Below are positions 11,318 through 20,903 of a stretch of DNA of 64,000 bases, in pieces. A program made the translations under genes and the position numbers. The notes under the pieces were generated by a model that did no database searches, was not told the origin of the DNA, and saw only the letters and a program-made list of their open reading frames with translations. Origin of the DNA: Apostichopus japonicus (taxonomy: Eukaryota > Echinodermata > Holothuroidea > Aspidochirotida > Stichopodidae). Each line of letters begins with the position of its first letter. Within the stretch, counting starts at the first letter, position 1. The DNA is taken from the NCBI RefSeq assembly GCF_037975245.1, contig NC_092582.1:9621001-9685000 (forward strand), in the 5' to 3' direction.

Positions 11318-11627
11318 GCACCTACTGTGTGCCTATGCCTACAATGTGTTTTTCAATGGTTAAACTTATATTATTATTATTATTATTATTATCATTATTG
11401 TTGTAACGACTTCCCCAATAATTATAACCAATATGGAAGGGTAATTACACGGAAAATGATTGTATGTTATTGGCATGTGATGTAATAACCAAAGAATGCC
11501 TATATAATATGCACATTAACATGTGGAACGCGCGCAGAGCGCACGAACAAGTTTGGTTATATTTTTCGGGCAAGTCGTTACAGCCCCCCCCCTAATCAAA
11601 TGAGGCTCCTACGCCTATGTTCATGGA

Positions 11628-12137
11628 TGGTGGGGGGGGGGGGTTGAGTGCCTACAAGCCTAAAAGTACAAGTTTATCATATTCTTTGTTATTTTTTATA
11701 CTTTTTTGTGAGACAAATTGCAGTCTCATCCGACACAGCGACATTTTTCCGCCTACAATGTATGTTTTTCCGGAGGTAGCTGAGTATTGTGTTAAAATAA
11801 TAAATACGGTAACTAAATAGGAGCTTAAAAAATATAAGGCCCTTTTTATCCCCTTGAAAGTGATTTTACCATTTTTTCTTCTTCTATTTACCAAATTTTT
11901 GGGGAAGTGTAAATTTCTAAACGCGAGATTATAAAATAAAGAATGTTTAGATGCAACTTGCAAGGCCTCAGAAGTGCCATTTCCTGCAATCTGAGAGGCA
12001 TTATTTGCCAAAAAAAAATCTTGTACGCTACGCGCCAACCGATGGTGGCGCTCCGCTTAGATGGTGTCACGGGAACTTTCGGGCACAAAATTTTCTGCCC
12101 CCCTCCCCCAAACCGAAATGGTCCCGTACGCCTATGA
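11628..12137. mobile_element. Relic MITE with shared core
   Basis: A right terminus GTACGCCTATG ends near 12137. The shared core lies at about 11960-12065 (GAAGTGCCATTTCCTGCAATC, then CTACGCGCCAACCGATGGTG). The left end abuts the neighbouring MITE and is not identifiable, so no target duplication can be read. The frames of 128, 100, 74 and 64 aa here are repeat translations. Confidence 0.6.
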
Positions 12138-12441
12138 CACCATCCATGCAACAAACTACATGTATCGGTATCTAGTATTGGGGAGGGCAAATATTAAATT
12201 TTGAGGTGGCTCGCAGGGTTACAAAACTTGAGTTAATTTCCATCTATAAACTAAAAATGCGAGTTCCATGATAAATAAAAAATTAGGAGGGAAAAATTCC
12301 ATGTGTTCTCAGGAAAAACTTGTCGCATAGGGTTTTTGCATGAGGCCGGGGTCTTAAGGCAGTGTGTCCAGATGTGGAATTCCTTTCAGGAAACCTTAGT
12401 GTCCAGTTTGGGAATATGGAATTAACACAATCATCTACAGG

Positions 12442-13275
12442 GTGACAGGACAAAATCCCCCCGAGCCAAAATCCCCCTGGACAAAATCCCCCAAGCCAAA
12501 ACCCCCCCAGGACAAAATCCCCCCATGCTATAAAAAATCCCATCAATTCTTTACAAAAATGCGTCATCCCGGTCCCCCGGTCCCCCGGTACCGTCATCCG
12601 GTACCCCACCAGTACCCCCACTGGTACTCTCAGTGGTACCCTCAGTGGTTCCCGGACCAGTACCCTGACCAGAACCCCGACCATACCCCAACCGGTACCC
12701 TAATAGCCTGACAGTTACCCCCACCGGTACCCCCACCGGTACCCCCACTGGTACCCCCACTGGTACTCTCAGTGGTACCCCCACTGGTACTCTCAATGGC
12801 TCCCTGACCAGTACCCCAGCCCGTACCCCAGCCTGTACCCCGGCCGGTACCTCAACCCGTACCTCGACCGGTACCCCGACCGGTATCCCAACTGGTATCC
12901 TGAAAGGCACCCTGACATGTACCCTGACACGTACCCTTACTAGTACTGGTACAATGACCAGTACTTTAACAAGTACCTTGACCGGTAACATGAACAGTAC
13001 CTTGACCGGTACCCTCACAGGTATCCTAACAGGAGCCCTCACAGTTACGCTCGCCAGTACCCTCACTGGTACCCTGACCAGTCCCCTGACCGGTACCCTA
13101 ACCAGTGCAATGACCCATGCCTTGACTGTCACACCTGGGCCATCCCTGGTTGTTGCAGGCAGGCTTTGTATGGGTCAGGGGGATATTGTCTGGGGTGATC
13201 TTGTCCAGGGGGATTTTGGTTTGGGGGGATTTTGGCCGGGGGATTTTGGCTTGGGGGGATTTTGTCCTAGAACCC
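12442..13275. mobile_element. Foldback or Mutator-like element with GGGGGATTTTGG arms (834 bp)
   Basis: The left arm (about 12442-12535) is a short tandem series of CAAAATCCCCC words, and the right arm (about 13165-13270) is its inverted counterpart. The ends read GTGACAGGACAAAAT and, inverted, GGGTTCTAGGACAAAAT. ATCTACAGG (12433-12441) and ACCTACAGG (13276-13284) form a probable 9-bp duplication with one mismatch, a length typical of Mutator-like elements. The centre is a 12-mer array. There is no transposase. Confidence 0.75.
12570..13125. repeat. GGTACC-rich 12-bp tandem array
   Basis: Dozens of imperfect copies of a 12-mer such as ACCGGTACCCTG run through the centre of the foldback element. 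A unit length divisible by three keeps several frames open, giving artificial proteins: a VPVRVPVGVPVG pattern on the minus strand (193 and 133 aa) and a TGTLTGTLTS pattern on the plus strand (123 aa). These are not considered genes. Confidence 0.9.
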
Positions 13276-13529
13276 ACCTACAGGTCATTATTTTTGTACA
13301 TGTATTCCGTTTTTTTTTTTTTTAAGTAAGTGCAGACAGACAACTATTTATAGTTCATATGCACAGTTATATCTTTGCTTCAACAGCAACTTATTTAGCA
13401 GTTCTCCACAATTTCAGTTAAAATCTTCATATTCCTCAGCTTTTTACAGGTTGGTTCCCACTTTGACATACATGTAAGTAATGCCCTAGTACATACATAT
13501 AGTAATATATGGACGTGTCGTTGTCATAT

Positions 13530-13655
13530 GCGCGGTGATGTTTTGAATATCCCAACATGGCCGCTGAACAACTTCCGGTGACTTCACGGCTCGCTATACA
13601 ATCATCGTACGCGCAGCCTATCCAGTTAGTGTAGATCAGTGCTGTAAACGTACGT
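13530..13655 (-). promoter_or_regulatory. Inverted copy of the ETS/YY1 module
   Basis: This is the reverse complement of 9690-9800 with diverged spacing. CCAACATGGCCGC at 13552-13564 and ACTTCCGG at 13571-13578 are kept. No frame follows on the minus strand side, so it may be an inactive duplicate. Confidence 0.45.
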
Positions 13656-13739
13656 TTACTACGTTATATGGTAGGCCATGTGCGTATACGACCAATCAGA
13701 GGTCGACATCTGTACAATGGATGCAATATGATTTGAATA

Positions 13740-14030
13740 CTATGGTGGCTTAACTGGGACATAGGAAAGAAAAGCAGTCAACATTTTGAGTTCAAAAGTC
13801 AAAATTTTGACTTAAAAAGTCACGGCCATTCCTCGTTGTGGCAAACATGAACATTCATAATGTAACTTTACATGATTCGTATATGCATATACGAATCATG
13901 TAAAGTTACCTGTATCAGATTTGCTCAAGATGGGATTTTGTCCGTTACTTGTCAATCACTCCATATCGCAGTTAACCGATTGCACAATACTTATTGCATA
14001 TTATCACAGTTATAACAGAACAGAAAAGAT
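13740..14030 (+). repeat. 250-bp dispersed repeat, copy 3, with a perfect palindrome
   Basis: It is homologous to the copies at 9090 and 9395. Within it, 13862-13909 is a perfect 48-bp palindrome with no spacer, centred on ATATGCATAT. The other two copies have only one arm, so the palindrome arose in this copy. Confidence 0.85.
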
Positions 14031-14037
14031 TCAGTGT

Positions 14038-14706
14038 ATGTCTTACAACTTCCAAGCCATGATCATTACTGCTCCTCTCTTTATAGACTCCAATACATTA
14101 ACTTTATATGATTTGTACAAGTACCAACTAGGGATATTTATGTACAAATTTCATCATGGTCTTCTCCCACCAGCTTTTAATAACTTTATACTTGCAATTC
14201 TAGTTATCACACTTATAACACTCGTTCGATGAATATGCTACACACCATCCTTACTCTAGAACTAGTCTTAACCATTCTCAAAATTCGTAGCACAGGTGTG
14301 ACCCTTCTGGAATTCTCTTAATCATGTCGTTAAAATTTCTCCAACACTCAATACTTTTAAGCAAAAACTAAAACAATACCTACTGCATAGCAATCCATCT
14401 TAGTTGTACTTCCTGTTTTTTTTTCTTTCTTTCTCTTTTCAAAAGATTTTGGTTGGTTTTTTTGGGAGGGGGGAGGGGGGGTGGTGGGGTGGGTGATGTA
14501 CTTTGCACTTTCTTTGTTACAAAGGGACCAGACCAGAAAAGTATCCACTTATTTCTGGTTCCTCTACTTCCATCTCACAAATATATTATTCCGATACTCT
14601 ATATTTACTGTTTACTGTATTTGATACCATCTATATTTATCCTATACTGTTCAAAATGTAAAATAATGGAATGTAGAAATAAATTCAATTCAATTCAATT
14701 CAATTA
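14038..14706 (+). pseudogene. Decayed LINE: C-terminal end of reverse transcriptase plus 3' tail
   Basis: Translated pieces, separated by frameshifts and stops, match the conserved C-terminal end of CR1/L2/Rex-type LINE polymerases. In order these are LTLYDLYKYQLGIFMYKFHH (about 14098-14157), HTYNTRSMNML soon after, SRTSLNHS, and WNSLNHVVKISPTLNTFKQ followed by LKQYLL (about 14310-14385). This is the stretch after the catalytic palm. The element ends in a short (ATTCA)n tail at about 14678-14706, the usual 3' terminus of such LINEs. At least three frame changes show it is dead. The YADD region and 5' end are absent. A G-rich run at 14463-14493 is probably a later insertion or 3' UTR. Confidence 0.8.
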
Positions 14707-16333
14707 TAAAGGTTCTTTGTTTCTAATAATGCCATTTTCAACAAAAGTGATACTTAATAGAACAGCTAGCGCTACATGAAATGGCACTGTGCGTGATAAC
14801 CAGCCAACTGGTGGTGTTTGCACAGTATCAAGCAGAAACAGAAGCAGAGGAGGTGTCTTTTCCTCAAACTTAGCAATGCTGTTCGAAAGGGGCTGCAATA
14901 CTTGTATTCTACCTTGTATGATTCATTTATCATCAATTTACAGCCAATACGTTCAGTTTGATTGGACACACAGGACATCCTTTTCAAAAGAGCTGCAAAC
15001 ATCAAGAAACAAAAGCAAAGGACACAAAAGATGAACGAAACCAATAGGACAGAGCAGGTTGAATATGCTTGATTTTGTTTTTGTCTCATCATGTTTCTCA
15101 CACGTTAAATACGACATTCTTAGAGACTTTGTTCAAAGAAATGCAGTTAAATTACCACATGAAATTTTATGATAGTCACAAACACAATATTCTGAATATA
15201 TATCAGCCTGGGTAAAGAGTGAAAAGGTGATTATACATGGGATAAGTCATGAGGAAATTAAACTGGAATGATGACTCTCCCTTTGTAGCTCTGAGGCAAC
15301 CTGGATGGTTTCTAGAATATCCTTCAAGCAGGGAGGTGTTACTTAAATAGAAGGAGATACTACGACCACTCTTCATCAAACAATATGTACTTGAAACTCT
15401 CATAATCACATTGAGAACATCCTCTTTGGAGTTTGGTAAAGACCTCAATGAAACAATGCAGAATTTTCCCTATAGAATTTCCCCTTTCAACTGCTTTCCA
15501 CACCCGGATAATCTCTTAAAACGATAGGATAACCTATGCAACTTGACTGCCAGAAGTTTTAATCTTGATTATAAATTACAAATAAAACGGCTGATTCTAA
15601 TGTATCCAACAGGACTTATACAGGACCCCAAACATGAATTAAAAGTTACAACGGGAAGCAGACTATACGTTCGGTAATAAATTTTTTACTATGAGAACTT
15701 ATTTTAACACAATATCTAAAACCAAGAAACAAGCCTTCTCATTTGTTATTTAATGAAGTAATGAGGTGATAGAGGATTTTGAGCGTCAAAATGCCAAATA
15801 TATGGATTTCCACCGAACGACTGACAGGGTAAAGTCAATGGCCTTTCTTTGCTTAAATGTTTAGCAGCCGACGAAATTTTCTCTGATGATATGTTAACCC
15901 CTTTAATGGCAGGTTCCATCAACTCTTAATTTCAAGTGAAAGACAAGATTATTGTCTGCAACAACTTAACTGCAAAGAAATTGTCCAGACATGTCTTCTG
16001 GAGTCTTCTGTTCACTTCACCCCCTCCCTTGGTCAGAGATGAGAATATCAGTGCAACCGAATCTGTGCAAAATGCAAAGTTGAAAGCAATGTTATGACTA
16101 GTGAATGCCACATGGTAAGTCATACATAAAATAAATTCTCATCTTGAAAGGTTTATGTTGAAGCTCCACTACAAACATAATAAACATTAACCATGTTGGT
16201 TGAGTGTGGACTGTTAGTGTACAGTACAACATTTGTGACATGTAAATTAAATTAAGTATCTGACATTTATCAAAATAGAGTAAGTTAGGATATACAAGAA
16301 GTTTGATGCCTTTGCAGGGTGGTGCTCCATTGA
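14707..16333. other. Unique AT-rich stretch, no gene seen
   Basis: I found no domain, splice-bounded exon or repeat family that could be defended. ORFs of 60-110 aa occur on both strands but have low-complexity or patternless translations. Confidence 0.45.
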
Positions 16334-16341
16334 TTTATGTG

Positions 16342-17425
16342 CAGGCGCGGCGGAACGGAAAAATTATTGGGGGGCTAATGTGTGGAGACTATCTAAGCGG
16401 AGCGCCACCATCGGTTGGCGCGGAGCGTACAAGAAAATTTGGGGGTTTTCAAACCCCCAGATGGCCGGAAACGGCACTTCCCGAGTGTTTTATGCTGCGA
16501 ATACCTAGCCCTAAAATATGGGTCTCAAGCCTGCAATTTCTCAGATTACACGTAAAAGTCTGTAAAAAGATTTTAATTTGTATATTCGATGGTGTTTTAA
16601 GAGAGTAGCTATTACTCGTAGTGTACTCGCAAAGACGTTTTTGAGTGTAGTAAGGGCAGTGGCGGAGCTAGGGGTATTGGTCAGGGGGGCAAGAATGGTC
16701 TGTAGGTGCGCTTTCGACACTATCTAAGCGGAGCGCCACCACAGGTTGGCGCGGAGCATACAGAAAATTTTGGAGTAAAGATACTCCCTAGATTGCATTT
16801 AATGACCCTTTCCGGGCCTTACTAATTTGCAGATAAACGGAGAATAAATAGGTGTCGTCGCCATTTTGTCGGAAAATTACACCAAAAAAATATGACAAAT
16901 GTCAATAGGTATATGAGAGAGCAATAAAATAGTAAATAATCGCGAATAAGTAAAAAGTAGTGAAAAGCTGAAAAGGGCGCCAGCAGTCCATTTGAGTCCG
17001 TCAGGGGGGGGGGGGGCATCCGCTCCCTGACTGTATATATGGACGCTCCGCCACTAAGTAAGGTGGTGTTGGAGAACTGGCTGAAATGAGGCAAGTCATT
17101 GGCCTAAGACGAAGTTGTGTTATGCTTACCGGTACTCACACTCACTGCTTCCACTTTTCAAGGGGCGTGAAGACGCGGTTGGGGTGACAATGTGGTCTAT
17201 AGCCAGGGGACGGGCCGAGGGTCCCCCAGCAATTACTAAAATTATTACACCTATATAGCATACGTGTGCATCTGACAGATAGACAAGTATGCATTGAAAA
17301 ATGGGCAGATGCACGTTTCGGAGCCTTGGTAAATATTGGGGGGGCTTATCATGCATTTGCCCCCTCAACTTTTTCATTGGGGGGGCTGAGCCCCCCAAGC
17401 CCCCCCCCCGGTTCCGCCGCCACTG
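16342..17425. mobile_element. hAT-type MITE, family C, copy 1 with a nested insertion (1084 bp)
   Basis: The ends read CAGGCGCGGCGGAACGG and, inverted, CAGTGGCGGCGGAACCGG. A perfect 8-bp duplication TTTATGTG flanks it (16334-16341 and 17426-17433). The second copy is at 55846-56644 in the other orientation. It carries the shared core at about 16385-16490 and long G/C runs within the right end. A family B element is inserted at 16657-17056. The 101- and 113-aa frames are repeat translations. Confidence 0.92.
16657..17056 (+). mobile_element. hAT-type MITE, family B, full copy nested in family C (400 bp)
   Basis: It starts CAGTGGCGGAGC and ends GCTCCGCCACTA, an imperfect complement of the start (last base G changed to A). 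The flanks AGTAAGGG (16649-16656) and AGTAAGGT (17057-17064) give an 8-bp duplication with one mismatch. The homologous site in the other family C copy lacks this element, which confirms insertion. It contains the shared core at about 16710-16805. Confidence 0.9.
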
Positions 17426-17433
17426 TTTATGTG

Positions 17434-18014
17434 TGCAATGTTTGACTGTATAATGCCAATCAAACATTGATTGTCCTGAATCAGGATCCAGGAGGGTTCA
17501 AAACACCCTCTGTATGACCCAAATGCAAATACAAAATAATGCTTGCTCACCATTATAGTGAAATAAACTATTATACATCATTTTGCATCTGGAGTCTTAT
17601 AAAATGCCTTATTTTGCCAAAGAAAAGGGGACCCTCCCCCAAGTTTCAGAAAATATCACCCCGTCGATACCCACACAAACACATTAGCAATTTTCCTCAA
17701 AAGACCTAGTCTATATGCCAATTAATTGTTACTGCTCTGTATCAATTGTGGATAATGGCCTTTGTTCTCCACCAAAAAAAAAACAGTCTTCTTGAACTCA
17801 GTGTGGTACTCCTACACATGAAATATGAAATTGGTCCAACCTTCCCTTCTTCAGATATCGTGTTTACAAGCTGGTCGTCAGAAACGGCACACACACGAAC
17901 GCACACAATCATGAATGCAAAGGTTACGATTATCATCAAAACCAAAAACAATCCTTGTACAAGTTTGAATGGTTAATTTCAAATGAATAATAAATAAAGG
18001 CAATATAACTTAAA

Positions 18015-18053
<39 letters not shown>

Positions 18054-18520
18054 CAAATATAGTCCCAATCCTCCTCATGTCGCCCTTATTTCCTTGCCAG
18101 GGTATACGTAACAACTACAAAGTCCAAAGAACTTGGCAAAATCTTCCTCCATCTCTGAGAATTAAAGCAAGCTTTGCAACTGAAAATTAGCACAGTTGTG
18201 CTAAACTTGCAATAACTTAATGCTCGGTTTTATATAAGCATTTATAAGGCTGGATATGTTTAGATGCATGCAACTACTGTAAAGAGAGTAACTAGAGCAG
18301 CAATGCTGCAGTCCCTCAACCCATTGAGAAATTGTCCAGTTGAGTTGGATTGTGTTGTTTGTGATTGTTAATATTTACCTAAGAAGGTAGTTTGTGCAAA
18401 TCAATTGGAATTTTGTCACTGATATATGTTTTGGTCTCTTTAATGTCAGAATGTCAACAGGCACTGGTTAGTAGATAACAACCCTGTGGAGGTCTTTGAG
18501 TCCTTCTCGTTGAACTTGTG
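17434..18520. other. Mixed unique and low-copy repeat DNA
   Basis: No gene is supported. At about 17735-17915 is a member of the DR1-type family (words GAAATTGGTCCAACCTTC, AGATATCGTGTTTACAAGC) ending in a broken AC run. A (TA)n microsatellite covers about 18021-18050. Confidence 0.55.
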
Positions 18521-18529
18521 AATGATAGA

Positions 18530-18770
18530 CACAAAAAAAAACATATTGGGTCCCACAAATTCAGACCCAAAGAGTGTATTCCAAATTGAATTTGAGGTAA
18601 AACTAAATGTTGGTCCAACCGGCCCGAAAATGCACCCAGAATTTTGGGGGTCAGTTGGTCCCAAACAAATTTAGGCCTACCATCAACTGTATACCAAGTT
18701 TGGCTTCAATCCGACTTACGGTTGTAGAGTTACTACAATGTAAAGATTTTGACTCCATAATCTCATTAAT
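18530..18770 (+). repeat. Member of a TTTGG/GGCCC-rich dispersed repeat
   Basis: ACCAAGTTTGGCTTCAATCC, then TTGTAGAGTTACT, together with TTAGGCCTAC, match the tandem units at 40985-41660. The two ORFs here are shadows. Confidence 0.65.
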
Positions 18771-19734
18771 ATTCATAAGGACCGCGACAAATACGATAGG
18801 GCACGCCTTCACACTATGAAACATCTACACAGCAAGTATGACAAATAGCTATTACTCCGTCACAGATGTAACCTGTGCACACATCTAACAGTCCAAATTA
18901 CCATATCAAAATCACTTCAACCATATAAGGCCATGTATATGGAGGTCTGTTTTTTACCCCCGACATGCTTTAACCAAACAACACAGACAGTACTTCAGCA
19001 CGATACGAAATTGGAACAACAAAGCCACTTGGCTTTGTGTTTCCTTAATAATATCAAACAACTATCTGTCTAATGTAAAGAAAGTGAGATAAATTTTTCC
19101 AAGAATTAATTGGCAACCAGGGAATATCAGAGATTTCCAGCTCTTACTTGTAGTACTTACTTTTGGCATCAACAATTTCATTCACTGGTAAGGATTTTAC
19201 AATATAGAATTTTTATATCAAAATATTTCAATTATCCAGAAAGAGTGGCAATCTTTCATATCCGAAATACAGACACAAAGATGTATTAATAATAAAATCA
19301 GCACTGTCAGCTTGCAACCATCCCTTTAATTATATTTATTAATGAATGAGAGCTCTACATGACATTGTTTATACCCTATGAAATATTTTCACAACTAAGC
19401 CAAGCGAAATTCATTAGTATAAATCAGAGAGAAAATGGCAAGTTTTGAGTCCATTTGAGATAACCAGTTCACCCATTGAAGCTCAGAGGGTGAACAATTA
19501 TAAGGGCCTGTTGAGTGTCTTAAAGTGAGTGTGTTTAAGATTATCAACAGATTGAAGCACATATTTAATTTCCTGGAAGACTGTATATTTTGTTGAAGAC
19601 TTATAGAGTACCTTCAAAAAACTAAACTGAATTTGAACAAACTATGTTCACCTAAAGCAAATCGTAATTTGTAGAACTCAGGTTTATTGTAGCTTTTATT
19701 TAGAGTTATTATGTCTAAAAAGTTTTCAGACTTT
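18771..19734. other. Unique AT-rich stretch, no gene seen
   Basis: There is no recognisable exon, RNA or repeat with internal copies in the window. Confidence 0.4.
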
Positions 19735-20430
19735 GTCACCTCAATTTGACCTTTTCCTATTTCAATAGGGTTCTTGCACTCACCAAGCTGTATCTACATA
19801 TTAAGTATAAAACTCAAGAAACATGAATACTTCTTGACTTATCGTGTTGATAAGATTTAAGACTTAAATGTTGACTGCAAATGACCTTTGACCTCCACCT
19901 ATTTTAATAGGGTTCCTCTACTCAACATGGGACATGAACATGCCAAGCATGAGATTCATCAAAGCTTCTGTTCTTGAGATAACATGTTTACAATGTTTCC
20001 ACAGTTTGACCTCTGGTGACCTATGATCCCAGCCAAAAACAATAACAGCTGAGAACTCACTGTGTTACATGTACATGTCAAGTTTGAAATCCATTCAAGT
20101 TTGTAATATTGAGTTATCATGTTTACAAGGTTCAAAGTTTGACCACTGATGACCTTTGACATTCATGAAAAACACTACGGGTCATCTACTCACCAACGAC
20201 AAGCTACTAACCAAGTGTGAAATTCCTGCACCTTCTGCATCATGAGATATTGTGTGCATATTGTCTTCAGACTTTGAACCGTGCTGACCTCAAATGACCT
20301 TTGACCAATATCAACAACAATCGCAAACCAGCTTTACCTAAGGGGAACCTACATACCAAATATGAAATGTACCTCAGTTATCCTTCTGAAGTTTATGAGC
20401 AAGGGTCACAAACACACACAAACGACATCA
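19735..20430 (+). repeat. DR1-type dispersed repeat, four to five tandem units
   Basis: Units of about 130-150 bp repeat the order TTTGACC / TGACCTTTGACC, then AGGGTTC with CTACTCA, then CAAGTTTGAAAT-like, then TTGAGATATCATGTTTACAAG. The array ends in an AC-type run (20408-20425) followed by GACATCACCATCGCATAAG. TGACCTTTGACCT at 19882-19894 is a perfect DR1 (AGGTCA direct repeat, one-base spacer) on the minus strand. Another near-match is at 20295-20306. Confidence 0.75.
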
Positions 20431-20903
20431 CCATCGCATAAGTTCCTTCAGCCTTCAGGAAGGAATAAAACATGCAGGAACCCAACTTGTATGTAGAACA
20501 GGCAGAGCAGATAAGTGTTTAATACATTCAACCACAGACAAAACGTTTTATTCCGAACTTGCTTAAAGTCTACAAAATTGAACAAAAACCACATAAAAAA
20601 CACTGAGAAACCAGAAATAATAAAACTGCATGAGCTTAATGGATTATGGGGAATATCCCCATTTTATTCAACCTTTTTTCATGTTCAGTAGCCTATAGCT
20701 TAAAAGTTACACAAAGTACATTAAATAAATTTGAACAAATATGACCAGAAACCACGCTTTCCAAATAATTGCCAAAATACCCTGTAGGCCTACAGCTTTA
20801 ACTTATCCACCATACTCAATTTGAGGTACATTCAGTTAAAATTGAGAGAGGAGTAATAGTTTTAGTGCATTTCAAACTTATACTGACCTCAAATGACCTT
20901 CAA
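20431..20903. other. Unique AT-rich stretch, no gene seen
   Basis: Nothing supportable was found. A run ending AATGACCTTCAA directly precedes the foldback element. Confidence 0.4.

Larger units (their letters stand above)
10606..11619. mobile_element. CATAGGCG-ended hAT-type MITE, copy 1 (1014 bp)
   Basis: The ends are inverted: CATAGGCGTAGGAG on the left and CTCCTACGCCTATG on the right. They are flanked by a perfect 8-bp target duplication TTCATGGA (10598-10605 and 11620-11627), as expected for a hAT-like transposase. Inside are four units of an 84-85 bp minisatellite and a second element at 10951-11317. There is no transposase. The 105- and 110-aa frames are the minisatellite translated. 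Confidence 0.9.

Noticed and set aside
12551-13132. 193-aa minus-strand frame of VPVRVPVGV-type repeats and a 123-aa TGTLTGTL-type frame on the plus strand
   Set aside because: Both come from a 12-bp tandem array inside a foldback element. Open frames on both strands follow from the unit length, not from selection.
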